64,000 nt of DNA from an uncultured Alistipes sp. (GTDB lineage Bacteria; Bacteroidota; Bacteroidia; Bacteroidales; Rikenellaceae), in NCBI GenBank assembly GCA_900539755.1, contig UQDC01000003.1, forward strand, positions 1 to 64,000, written 5' to 3'. Shown piece by piece: positions 45,414-54,940 of this stretch; positions within the stretch are counted from its first letter, which is position 1, and every line of letters begins with the position of its first letter. The notes under the pieces were generated by a model that made no database searches, had not been told where the DNA came from, and worked only from the letters and a program-made list of their open reading frames with translations. Made by a program: the position numbers and the translations under genes.

Positions 45414-46745
45414 ATGAAACTGTGGCAAAAAAATACCGATGCCAACCAGGCAGTCGATAAATTCACGGTCGGACGTGATCGTGAGATGGACATCTATCTG
45501 GCCGAAGCCGATGTGCTCGGCTCATTAGCCCACACCCGCATGCTCAACTCGATCGGGCTGCTCGACGATAAAGATTTGGAAGTCGTACAACGTGAATTAA
45601 AAAACATTCATGCTGAAATTGTGGCTGGCCGCTTCAAAATCGAAGATGGAGTCGAGGATGTCCACTCGCAGGTCGAATTCATGCTTACTGAACGGATCGG
45701 GGATGCAGGCAAAAAGATTCACAGCGGACGTTCGCGTAACGACCAGGTATTGGTTGATTTGCGTATCTTCTTACGTCGCCAAATCTGGGAGATTGTCGAA
45801 GATATCGATCTCCTGTTCCGTCTGCTGCAAACTCTGTCAGAAAAATACAAGGAGGTGCTGATGCCGGGTTATACACATTGGCAAATTGCTATGCCCTCCT
45901 CATTTGGATTGTGGTTCGGAGCCTATGCCGAATCTTTGGTGGACGATACAGAGATGATGCACGCCGCATATCGCATCTGCAACAAAAACCCACTCGGATC
46001 GGCAGCCGGATACGGATCTTCATTCCCGCTCAATCGCACCATGACCACTCGCTTGTTGGGTTTCGACACCTTGAGTTTCAATGTTGTCTATGCCCAAATG
46101 GGACGTGGTAAAACCGAACGCATCTTAGCTCAGGCCATGTCTTCGGTTGCAGCTACACTGGCCCGATTGGCCATGGATAATACGATGTTCCTGAACCAAA
46201 ATTTCAACTTTATCTCCTATCCGGCAGAGCTCACCACCGGTTCGAGCATCATGCCGCACAAGAAAAATCCAGACGTATGGGAGCTGATCCGGGGTAAATG
46301 CAACCTGATCCAGGGTTTGCCCAACCAGATCGCCATGATGACCACCAATCTGCCGCTCGGCTACAACCGTGATCTGCAACTTCTGAAGGAGATACTATTC
46401 CCTGCCATTGCTGATCTGCGCAGCTGTCTGCAAATGGCGCACTATATGTTGGAAAATATCTCGGTACAGACCGATATTCTGAACGACCCGAAATACGATT
46501 ACCTATTCAGTGTCGAAGTGGTGAACAACCTCGCATTAAACGGAACGCCATTTCGTGAAGCCTACAAAAAGGTGGGACTCGACATCGAAGCAGGAAACTT
46601 CAAGGCTCCGCACACCGTTCATCACACGCACGAAGGCAGTATCGGCAACTTGTGCAATGATCAAATCGCCAAACTGATGGACGCACAGCTTGAGCAGTTC
46701 CATTTCGAACGTGTTGAACAGGCAGAAGCCGAACTGGTCAAATAG
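45414..46745 (+). CDS. argH: Argininosuccinate lyase
   Basis: Splits argininosuccinate to arginine and fumarate, the last step of arginine synthesis. At 443 aa it has the fumarase-superfamily fold with HSGRSRNDQVLVDLR, MPGYTHWQIAMPSS and the signature TGSSIMPHKKNPDVWELIRGK, whose serine is catalytic. It follows argE directly and is presumably co-transcribed. The product of argG, 38 kb away in the window, is its substrate source. Confidence 0.97.
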   Translation: MKLWQKNTDANQAVDKFTVGRDREMDIYLAEADVLGSLAHTRMLNSIGLLDDKDLEVVQRELKNIHAEIVAGRFKIEDGVEDVHSQVEFMLTERIGDAGKKIHSGRSRNDQVLVDLRIFLRRQIWEIVEDIDLLFRLLQTLSEKYKEVLMPGYTHWQIAMPSSFGLWFGAYAESLVDDTEMMHAAYRICNKNPLGSAAGYGSSFPLNRTMTTRLLGFDTLSFNVVYAQMGRGKTERILAQAMSSVAATLARLAMDNTMFLNQNFNFISYPAELTTGSSIMPHKKNPDVWELIRGKCNLIQGLPNQIAMMTTNLPLGYNRDLQLLKEILFPAIADLRSCLQMAHYMLENISVQTDILNDPKYDYLFSVEVVNNLALNGTPFREAYKKVGLDIEAGNFKAPHTVHHTHEGSIGNLCNDQIAKLMDAQLEQFHFERVEQAEAELVK

Positions 46746-46910
46746 GTGTTCCTGCACAATACAATCTGAAAACCGTTTCCACAGGGAGGCAGGTGTTAAT
46801 CAACATGGATTTTAATTCATTGTTGCCCATCAGAGTCAAATTTAAATCTAACCGAACAATGAGCCTTAACACCCAGAAGCTCATTGCATAATAAACCAAT
46901 AACTTATCAA

Positions 46911-49103
46911 ATGAAACACACGACATTTCTCACCGCCCTGCTGAGTCTGGGCCTGCTGTGTGGAGTGAACTCTTCTCATGCAGCGCAACCCCAAGAGAAA
47001 CCTACCTATCTGGATGCAAGTCGTCCGATTGAAGAGCGTGTCGAGGATGCCCTATCCCGCATGACGCTTGAAGAGAAGGTTGCCATGTGCCATGCACAAT
47101 CGAAATTCAGTTCCGCTGGAGTACCTCGCCTCGGTATTCCCGAAATTTGGATGACTGACGGTCCACACGGCGTTCGCATGGAAAAGATGTGGGACGAATG
47201 GTCTGATGCCAAATGGACCAATGACTCCTGCACGGCATTTCCCGCACTAACCTGTCTGGCTGCCACCTGGAACCCTGACATGGCTGATGCTTACGGTCAG
47301 GCCATTGGAGAGGAGGCTCGCTACCGCAATAAAGCCATTTTGCTCGGACCCGGTGTCAATATTTATCGCACGCCCCTCAATGGCCGTAACTTTGAGTATA
47401 TGGGAGAGGACCCATATCTCGCCTCCATTATGGTGGTTCCTTATATCCACGGAGTGCAACGCAATGGCGTAGCGGCATGTGTCAAACATTTCGCTCTGAA
47501 CAATCAGGAGATCGATCGCGAGTATGTCAATGTAATTGTCGATGATCGTGCACTGCATGAAATCTATCTGCCCGCATTCAAGGCTGCCGTACAGAAAGGT
47601 GGTACTTGGTCGATCATGGGGGCATATAACAAATACAAAAATCAGTTCTGCTGCCACAATCAGTATCTGCTCAATGATATTCTGAAAAGAGACTGGGGGT
47701 TCGACGGCGTTGTCGTATCTGACTGGGGCGGAACCCATGACACCAATCAGGCTGCATACAATGGCCTCGACATGGAGATGGGAACCTGGACCGATGGATT
47801 GGCTTGGAGCTGGAGCAACGCTTACGACAAATATTTCCTGGCCAAACCATTTTTGACAAAACTCCAAAACAAAGAGATTGACGAAAAGGTATTGGATGAA
47901 AAGGTACGCCGAATTCTGCGTCTCACGTTCCGTACCACAATGAATCCCGATCGTCCATACGGCTCTTTTGCCACTGAGGAGCATGCTCTCACGGCACGCC
48001 GCATCGCACAAGAAGGTATGGTTCTGTTGAAAAATCAGGGGAACCTGCTGCCTTTGAACCCCGCACAACCCCATAAAATTTTGGTTGTAGGAGAGAATGC
48101 GAAACAGATGATGACTACCGGCGGCGGAAGTTCGGAATTGAAGGTCAAAAACGAAGTATTGCCATTTCAGGGCATCGAAAATTATTTCGGCAAAAATTCA
48201 CAGATTTCCTATGCACAAGGATACAGCAGCCATCCTGCCGTCAATCGTCATGGACTGCGTAAACAGGCTGTTGAAGAGGCTGCCAAAGCGGATGTTGTGA
48301 TCTACGTAGGAGGTCTGAATAAAAAAGACAACCAAGATTGCGAAGCTTCCGATCGCCGTAGCTATAATCTGCCTTACGAGCAGGATCAACTGATTGCAGA
48401 ACTGGCGGCGGCCAATCCCAACCTGGTAGTAGTATTGATCAGCGGTAATGCTGTCGCTATGCCATGGGTTGCAAAGGTGCCTGCCATTGTACAGGCATGG
48501 TACAGCGGATCTGAAGCCGGCAATGCACTTGCATCCATTTTGTCTGGCGAGGTAAATCCTTCGGGTAAATTACCGTTTACCTTCCCGGTTCGGCTCGAAG
48601 ACAACGCAGCTACAGCAATGAACGCTTACCCCGGTAACGGTAAAGATGTGGAATACAAAGAGGGTATTTTTGTCGGATACCGTTGGCACGACAACCGCCA
48701 GATCGCTCCTCTCTTCTGTTTCGGCCACGGACTGAGCTACACCACATTCGAATATGGCAAAGCCTATATCGACCGCAAACAGATGAGTGCACAAGATTCC
48801 GTAACGGTTAGCATCTCGATCCGGAACACCGGTTCTCGCGCAGGAGCTGAGGTTGTCCAGCTGTACATCAGCGACAAAAAATCTGCGCTTCCACGTCCTA
48901 CCAAAGAGTTAAAAGGTTTCAAAAAAATCATGTTGGAGCCTGGAGAGGAGCAGACCGTCTCTTTCACAATTGACTCGCAGGCTCTGAGCTATTATGACGA
49001 CAGCAAACAGGCATGGGTAGCAGAACCTGGTACTTTTGAAGCGTTGGTTGGAGCCTCATCTGGCGACATTCGCAGCAAAGTGGCTTTCGAATTAACCGAG
49101 TAA
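46911..49103 (+). CDS. Secreted glycoside hydrolase family 3 (beta-glucosidase type)
   Basis: A 730-aa exported enzyme with a signal peptide of about 24 residues (LLCGVNSSHAA). The GH3 N-terminal barrel contains PEIWMTDGPHGVR, GPGVNIYRTPLNGRNFEYMGEDPYL, KHFALNNQE and the nucleophile Asp271 in GVVVSDWGGTHD. The second GH3 domain and a C-terminal fibronectin-III-like domain (about 640-715) follow. It probably acts on beta-linked oligosaccharides in the periplasm. There are no SusC/SusD or regulator genes nearby, so it is not part of a visible polysaccharide locus. The ATG at 46911 is the start that gives a proper signal peptide. Confidence 0.93.
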   Translation: MKHTTFLTALLSLGLLCGVNSSHAAQPQEKPTYLDASRPIEERVEDALSRMTLEEKVAMCHAQSKFSSAGVPRLGIPEIWMTDGPHGVRMEKMWDEWSDAKWTNDSCTAFPALTCLAATWNPDMADAYGQAIGEEARYRNKAILLGPGVNIYRTPLNGRNFEYMGEDPYLASIMVVPYIHGVQRNGVAACVKHFALNNQEIDREYVNVIVDDRALHEIYLPAFKAAVQKGGTWSIMGAYNKYKNQFCCHNQYLLNDILKRDWGFDGVVVSDWGGTHDTNQAAYNGLDMEMGTWTDGLAWSWSNAYDKYFLAKPFLTKLQNKEIDEKVLDEKVRRILRLTFRTTMNPDRPYGSFATEEHALTARRIAQEGMVLLKNQGNLLPLNPAQPHKILVVGENAKQMMTTGGGSSELKVKNEVLPFQGIENYFGKNSQISYAQGYSSHPAVNRHGLRKQAVEEAAKADVVIYVGGLNKKDNQDCEASDRRSYNLPYEQDQLIAELAAANPNLVVVLISGNAVAMPWVAKVPAIVQAWYSGSEAGNALASILSGEVNPSGKLPFTFPVRLEDNAATAMNAYPGNGKDVEYKEGIFVGYRWHDNRQIAPLFCFGHGLSYTTFEYGKAYIDRKQMSAQDSVTVSISIRNTGSRAGAEVVQLYISDKKSALPRPTKELKGFKKIMLEPGEEQTVSFTIDSQALSYYDDSKQAWVAEPGTFEALVGASSGDIRSKVAFELTE

Positions 49104-49184
49104 ACAAACAAGATGAATATGCTACTCTCCAACGAGCATATCCCGATTGGATATATCTCAAAATAAGAGTATCATACTTTAAGG

Positions 49185-49216
49185 AAGAGGCCGATTGGAT
49201 ATCCAATCGGCCTCTT
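49185..49216 (+). terminator. Terminator of the GH3 gene
   Basis: A perfect 32-base palindrome (AAGAGGCCGATTGGAT and its complement), 82 bases after the stop, followed by TCTCTTGTTG. It could act in both directions. Confidence 0.75.
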
Positions 49217-49347
49217 TCTCTTGTTGATCACCACATCGTAACCTCATATCTATTGCGATCCGTCAATTTTGCCTCAATTTTTTATGGGTTCCCATTCCCC
49301 CTCAGACAAAAACGCATTGTGACGATGCTCCCTATTCAATAAAATTC

Positions 49348-49355
49348 TAAATTTG
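49348..49355 (+). promoter_or_regulatory. Promoter candidate of the YgjP-like gene
   Basis: TAAATTTG on the plus strand, 25 bases before the ATG, fits the -7 consensus; a well spaced -33 TTG is lacking. Confidence 0.35.
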
Positions 49356-49379
49356 CCTGCGGTTGCTTTGTCCAATTCT

Positions 49380-50129
49380 ATGTTCAAACGATTATTCCGT
49401 TCATATCCCAACCCCATAGCCAAGCAAGAGAGGTATCAACACCCTCGTTTAGGAGAGATCACGCTAAACCATTCGGGAAGAGCCTGTCGTCTTTCCATCA
49501 GCGTACGCCCCAATGGATCGGTACGTTTGACTATTCCTCCCGGACAAAATCTCAACAAAGCACTCCGTTTTCTCGATGAAAAAAGCGATTGGATCGAACG
49601 TGCCCGCACTCGACAAATGCAACGACACGCTCAACATCCTATTGCTCCCCCATTTTCCACACGTCACCATACCCTTCAACTCTATCCGGACAACAACGCT
49701 AAAATTCGCATACGAATCAGTCAAGGGGTTATCGCCCTCCACCACCCATCATCATTACCATACGATTCCAAAGAGGTACAGGAGGCCATTCATAAAGGTA
49801 TTGAAGAGGCATGGCGAATCGAAGCACAAAATTACCTGCCTGACCGCACGGATCACATTGCAAAACAGTTAGGACTACAATACGGTACCGTAACCATTCG
49901 CAACACTCGTTCTCGTTGGGGCAGTTGCTCAGTTCGCAATGACATATCGCTCAGTCTTCATCTGATGAAATTGCCTGACATTTTGATCGACTACATCATT
50001 ATCCACGAGCTCTGTCACACCATTCATAAAAACCACGGGCCACAATTTCATCAACTGCTTGATCGTTTGACCGGTGGTAAAGATCGGGAGCTACGTCGAC
50101 AACTCAAGGCCTATTCTACTCGGTGGTAA
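49380..50129 (+). CDS. YgjP-type zinc metallopeptidase (M48/DUF45)
   Basis: A 249-aa cytoplasmic protein with the zinc motif HELCHTIHKNHGPQFH (HExxH plus a third His), near residue 215. Other DUF45 marks are VRLTIPPG, NTRSRWGSCS and SLHLMKLPDILIDYIIIHEL. The substrate is unknown; some relatives sit with type I restriction genes, but here there is no such context. The ATG at 49380 is preferred over a TTG at 49353. Confidence 0.9.
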   Translation: MFKRLFRSYPNPIAKQERYQHPRLGEITLNHSGRACRLSISVRPNGSVRLTIPPGQNLNKALRFLDEKSDWIERARTRQMQRHAQHPIAPPFSTRHHTLQLYPDNNAKIRIRISQGVIALHHPSSLPYDSKEVQEAIHKGIEEAWRIEAQNYLPDRTDHIAKQLGLQYGTVTIRNTRSRWGSCSVRNDISLSLHLMKLPDILIDYIIIHELCHTIHKNHGPQFHQLLDRLTGGKDRELRRQLKAYSTRW

Positions 50130-50586
50130 GTTGAATTTATCGTTCCTAAAAAGAAGGCATCCACAAGAAATAAAGTGAAAAGTTAGAGCTGTTCGATCGT
50201 AAAATTCATATTTCTATTTACTCCTCAAAGTACAACCCACCACTGATGCAACTTCAATCGAGGCAGGTTGCAGGCTATCACGGTTTATTCTCATCACAAC
50301 CGATGTCAACCATCTTTTGCATAGCCTACTTACACTTGCTACGCCCTTAATACATTAAAAGGAGGGGCACAAACACCTTGCACCAATCAAAGCAAACTTT
50401 TTTAAACCCCACCCATCAACATCCCTCTATTCCTCTTTGCTCGACAGTTTCAGACGGTCAACCATAAAGCATATAGGAACGTTCTTGCGATCACAGTCAC
50501 TTTATTCTCTTCCCAATACCACCAAACAATACGCTCCATCGGTTTATAAATCGATGGAGCGTATTGTTTAATTTTCTGTAACCGAT
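50130..50586. other. Intergenic region with a shared terminator
   Basis: A 457-base gap between convergent genes. Apart from the hairpin at 50524-50569 I see no gene, RNA or repeat. Confidence 0.6.
50524..50569. terminator. Terminator between convergent genes
   Basis: An 18-bp perfect stem (AAACAATACGCTCCATCG arm) with a 10-base loop, just downstream of the phosphoethanolamine transferase stop. The T-rich stem ends serve both directions. Confidence 0.75.
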
Positions 50587-52371
50587 TTACCTTACTTTAG
50601 GATCGCGTAAAGCTCGCTGAACCGCCGAATCGCAATCCAAACCACGTTTGTGCAACATTTCAAAATCGAGACGTCGCAAACCTGCCTCACGATAATCAGA
50701 CGCTTTATTGTGATCATTCAAATAATAACGTTCTCCAGGATTGTACTGATTATTAACCAGTGAATAACGAGGCACAACATACGGGCTCTGCAACGAGGCC
50801 ATATCTGTCAGAGTATGGAATACTTGAGCAGTAGTGGCCGGAGCTTTTTCATTGGCTACAGCAGCGGCATACTTTTCGGGATAAAGCTCGCGATACCGAG
50901 GTGAGAACCAACCAAACGAAGCCACATGAAGTTGATAATAGGTCGGAGTTGGTGAGGCATGCAAGAATCGTTTGCGGGAATCATCCATCATATCCTCACC
51001 GTGGTCGGAACAATACAACAAGGCCGTACATGCATTACTTTCTCTGAGTAACTGAATCAACTGATCAAGCACATAATCGGTATAATAAATACTGTTATCA
51101 TATGCATTGACCATGATAGACCGATTGCTTGTATTGATTGCCGAAATCAAATCAGGTTGATATTTGGCAAACTCCTGAGGATAACGTTTACGATAATCGT
51201 AATGAGATCCATACGTATGTAATACGATCAACAAATCACTGTCACTTTCATTGATAATCTGCCGAACGTGCGGCAACATCTCCCCATCGGGACGATTATC
51301 AGTGTACAGTTCTCCCTCACGCGGGGATATATCAATCCGGCAATCTGCCTCCTCAGAGAAAAAGTCTATCAACGAACGATTCGGCACCTGATTCGACAAG
51401 TACCACGTATGGAAACCCGCCTCTTTAAAGGCAGTTATCAAACTTTTGCTATTATAAATGGAGTCATAATTGGTTGCCGATACCGGAGAGAGCAATACAG
51501 GGACACTTTTATGAGTGGCATTACTCTGTGTCAATACATTATAAAACGGAACAACACCTTCACGTTTCTCTAATCGCGGAGTTGTTTCCCGATCATTGTA
51601 TCCGTACAAACTCCAGGATTCTGCACGTGATGCCTCTCCAATTACCAAAACATAGATTTCGCGTTCGGGAGCATGTTGACTCTTAGTCGCATGGAAAGTA
51701 AAATCTTTGGAGGTTTCATGATAACGCTCACTCTGGTGCCAGCGATCAAGTGTCAATTTAATATTATAGCACACATTCACCGGAAATACCTGATATTTAA
51801 AGCCGAAATCGGGATTTTTCACCCAGCCGTATGTTGCAAACGACATTCCCGCAATAAACATTACAATACCGGTACGCAACGATTTACGACGGAACAAACC
51901 GCTCATATGCTCTTTCATACAAAGCGAACGAACGGCTAAAATCAACAGTGGAAGATACAAAATACAAACAAAGAGGATAGCCGGCCATAAGTTGACCAAT
52001 AACTCTCCTGCCTCAGAGGCATTTGTTGTAAAGAGGTTTGTAAACATATCGACTGCAATGATCGAACCTCCGAACAAATAGAGCAACACGATCTGAAAAG
52101 CCCCCAAAACCATTAACGGCAAAGAAATCAATATGGGGAGTCCCGGTTTTCGCAACATGGCTGCCCATAGCACATAAAATGCGGCGGGAATTAACAGAGC
52201 CACCATGGACTCACTAAACGGATAACGTTCCGTGTACAACAATAACACATTGGGAATCATCATAACCACAGCATAAAGCGTGGCGATGCTTTCCTGACGT
52301 CCGAATAATCTTCCGAAAATCCGAGCCCATTTGGATTCTTTGATCTTCGATAAACTCTTCTTGTCACTCAT
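50587..52371 (-). CDS. Phosphoethanolamine transferase, EptA-like
   Basis: An inner-membrane enzyme of 594 aa that transfers phosphoethanolamine from phosphatidylethanolamine to lipid A or another envelope glycan. Five membrane segments lie in the first ~185 residues, followed by the periplasmic alkaline-phosphatase-like domain with VIGEASRAESWSLYGY (metal-binding Glu246) and the nucleophile Thr286 in SNATHKSVP, then YCSDHGED with further metal ligands. Enzymes of this kind often lower sensitivity to cationic peptides; the exact acceptor cannot be read from sequence. The ATG at 52371 (MSDKKSLS) is preferred over a longer frame to 52443. Confidence 0.9.
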   Translation of the reverse strand: MSDKKSLSKIKESKWARIFGRLFGRQESIATLYAVVMMIPNVLLLYTERYPFSESMVALLIPAAFYVLWAAMLRKPGLPILISLPLMVLGAFQIVLLYLFGGSIIAVDMFTNLFTTNASEAGELLVNLWPAILFVCILYLPLLILAVRSLCMKEHMSGLFRRKSLRTGIVMFIAGMSFATYGWVKNPDFGFKYQVFPVNVCYNIKLTLDRWHQSERYHETSKDFTFHATKSQHAPEREIYVLVIGEASRAESWSLYGYNDRETTPRLEKREGVVPFYNVLTQSNATHKSVPVLLSPVSATNYDSIYNSKSLITAFKEAGFHTWYLSNQVPNRSLIDFFSEEADCRIDISPREGELYTDNRPDGEMLPHVRQIINESDSDLLIVLHTYGSHYDYRKRYPQEFAKYQPDLISAINTSNRSIMVNAYDNSIYYTDYVLDQLIQLLRESNACTALLYCSDHGEDMMDDSRKRFLHASPTPTYYQLHVASFGWFSPRYRELYPEKYAAAVANEKAPATTAQVFHTLTDMASLQSPYVVPRYSLVNNQYNPGERYYLNDHNKASDYREAGLRRLDFEMLHKRGLDCDSAVQRALRDPKVR

Positions 52372-52564
52372 TACAACTATTTTTCCCAAAATCACCATTC
52401 CTTTAGTTATGATCTCGACCTCATCGTTGCACAACGCCAACAATCCTTATATCAAGATCTCCAAATTCAATCGCAATCCTGTTGTTGCTAAAACTCTTAG
52501 CAAGGTTTTGGTTGCGATTCGTTAATTGATCGTTTGATGTTATGCCCTTGGAAAAGTCATTAAC

Positions 52565-54106
52565 TTAAAACGCTTCATTGATACTGAACAAGAAACTGCT
52601 TTCTCCTTTTCCGAAACCGTAATCCAATCGTACGTTTACTTTATTTTTAAACTCCCATCTATATCCCACACCCCAGTTAGGCAACGTATGTGCCGGATTG
52701 AACTTGTTGAATGCAGGGAAGACATTTCCGGCTCCGACCCACAACACCACTCCGTGGCGATTGTAGATATGTTGACGCAATTCGGCCTGCACTTCGACCA
52801 TCTGTCTGTCACGATAACGTCCTTCATAATAGCCTCTCATACGAGTGGAACCGCCCAAACGAGGTAACATAGTCCAGGGAGTATCACCGCCACTGAACTC
52901 TGCATAAAAATCATACGCCATCGTTGCCCCTTTCCATAATTTATGGTAGGCATCGAAAATCAGCTCTGTTTGTGCAAAAAAGCTATTATTACCGAAAAAT
53001 GTAGGATAGACAAACTGTTCAAAACGAGCATAGATACCCTTCGATGCATTGTATATCACATCACGAGAGTCATACATGACAATCGCACTCAGACCAGTAC
53101 TGAAATATTGTTGATTTTCCCCATTCAACTGTGCAATGTTCGAAAAGTTTTCACCCCGGGTATAGTTGAAAATAAAACCAGGACCGATATAAAATTTAGG
53201 TTTCAACTGAAACAGGGCGTTCACTTTGATCTGACTTTGCAAACGCTTATATGAACCAGGCGTACCATACATGCCGTTATCATAGCCGACTCCCCAATAA
53301 GCACTGGGGAAAGAGAAAAAGTAGGTAGTATAATCCAGCCGGAATTTACCGCTTTTGAACAGCGTATTGCCACGAATTCCCAGCATCCAGAATCCGGTAG
53401 TGGTAATATCACCGAAAAGTGACACATTCGAAGGTGGAATCGACAAGTCCTTTCGGTCAACACGATACAGACCTGCGGCCACAATACCCAACCCCAATTT
53501 AATATCGCCCGAATAATGCGGTCCACCAATAATGCTAAAATCAAATTTCTTGGTTAATGTCTTATCAACATTAGCTGTCTTGAAATAGTTATAGAATTTG
53601 CGGAAAAAACCTTTTTTTACGGTCGAATCTGAGTGCAACGTATCTTGTACAAGCGCCACATGCGTCTGAGTTGTATCACTTACTGTATCCTTCAAAGGAC
53701 GCACTGTTATACCGGGTGCTTGCACAGTAACAGGAATCGAAGTATCCTGCGTGTTTACACCTCGTTTTGCTCTTCTTGTTTTGGTTGTATCCTGCTGTGC
53801 GGAAGAACCCTCAACTTCGGGTTCAGTGCCATCGATTGCTGAGACAACCGGCAAAGAGTCCTGAACTGCCGAACTTGTATTCAATTTAGGCGATGTCGGT
53901 TGGTCCTGTGTTCCCGATAGGACATTATCGTCAACAACCGCTCCTGTTTTTTGACGAACAACGGAATCCTGTTTTTCAAAAACAATGCCGTTTGACTGTT
54001 TACCTGGATTTGCAATCGCTGCTACTGAGGCACACATCAACATGAATCCCAGACACAGCACCTGGACAAAACATCTTTTGGGGTTCTTGTTCTGAAGTTT
54101 AGCCAT
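52565..54106 (-). CDS. Outer-membrane barrel protein, D15/BamA surface-antigen type
   Basis: A 513-aa exported protein. The N-terminus has a signal-like segment (VQVLCLGFMLMCASVAAIA, about 14-32) and a Ser/Thr/Asp-rich low-complexity region to about residue 165. The C-terminal ~340 residues are a BamA-like 16-strand barrel with GVGYDNG, GGSTRMRGYYEGRYRD (the conserved lid-lock motif near VRGF/Y) and a final strand ending in FSINEAF. There are no POTRA domains, so it is not BamA itself; it belongs to the short surface-antigen proteins common in Bacteroidetes. Function is unknown. It is upstream of the EptA-like gene on the same strand, 193 bases away. Confidence 0.88.
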   Translation of the reverse strand: MAKLQNKNPKRCFVQVLCLGFMLMCASVAAIANPGKQSNGIVFEKQDSVVRQKTGAVVDDNVLSGTQDQPTSPKLNTSSAVQDSLPVVSAIDGTEPEVEGSSAQQDTTKTRRAKRGVNTQDTSIPVTVQAPGITVRPLKDTVSDTTQTHVALVQDTLHSDSTVKKGFFRKFYNYFKTANVDKTLTKKFDFSIIGGPHYSGDIKLGLGIVAAGLYRVDRKDLSIPPSNVSLFGDITTTGFWMLGIRGNTLFKSGKFRLDYTTYFFSFPSAYWGVGYDNGMYGTPGSYKRLQSQIKVNALFQLKPKFYIGPGFIFNYTRGENFSNIAQLNGENQQYFSTGLSAIVMYDSRDVIYNASKGIYARFEQFVYPTFFGNNSFFAQTELIFDAYHKLWKGATMAYDFYAEFSGGDTPWTMLPRLGGSTRMRGYYEGRYRDRQMVEVQAELRQHIYNRHGVVLWVGAGNVFPAFNKFNPAHTLPNWGVGYRWEFKNKVNVRLDYGFGKGESSFLFSINEAF

Positions 54107-54835
54107 TTAATTTCATTTCATTGACCTACATCCTCTAACCGTCAGGATACAAGTCATATTTATATTCCTAAAATTGTCTTATCGTGTTTGAGAGCTGTTG
54201 CCTCATCATATTCTCAGACATCTACCTATCTATAGTTCCAAATGTCAGACTGCCATCACATCTATCCATATCAATCCAGATACGACCATAGACAATGTCT
54301 TATCACCTTGCAATCAGTCAAAAGTGCATCTCAAAACCTTTTGTCCATTACTTTTCCTCTACTTTTCACGATTCATTTCGAAAAATTGTAGAAAACAATA
54401 CATAGTTATAGAAACTGTCTGCCCTTGGTCCAGTGTCAACTTTTTTACGCAATCACTCGATTCAATATTATAGCTGTTTGGTATATATCGCAATTTTCAC
54501 TCCATTCAAGTAAAATCACGTTTCCCAATATTATTCGCCAAACTCTCAAAACGCTAAAAATAGGCAAAAAGTTCTAAAACAGACATTTTGGGCCAGCGAA
54601 TATACGATCTATTTTATAGAATATAAAATCTGACCAATCCACCAATCTGTACCTCTAAGCCATCACCAATAGCATCAATCCGCCTCCACAACAACACAAC
54701 TTCTTAATTAAAAGAAACTTACAAATAAACATTTCCATTCGCAGTTAAAAAATCATGTGGAATTTACAACACTTTACCCTCCAGAATGATGAATAACTTA
54801 ACCGCTCCAAACACAACCAAGAGACAATATGCTCA
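54107..54835. other. AT-rich region without recognisable genes
   Basis: About 730 bases between the divergent barrel and ASKHA genes. Only short frames without support are present. I see no RNA gene, strong hairpin or repeat; promoters of the two genes must lie at its ends. Confidence 0.5.
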
Positions 54836-54867
54836 TTTGGAGATCTGCAGAGCCATGGTTACCTTTG
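54836..54867 (+). promoter_or_regulatory. Promoter of the ferredoxin-ASKHA gene
   Basis: TTTG (54836-54839), a 20-base spacer, then TACCTTTG (54860-54867): a full match to the Bacteroidetes housekeeping promoter. It lies 73 bases before the ATG at 54941. Confidence 0.75.
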
Positions 54868-54940
54868 ATTAAAGAGAAAACGGTATCTTTAACCGACAGC
54901 CGACACTTAACACAAAATCCTAACCTCTACAAGATTGTCA

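Noticed and set aside
46884..46910. Longer start for the GH3 enzyme
   Set aside because: A non-ATG start would put extra polar residues before the signal peptide; the ATG at 46911 gives a normal one.
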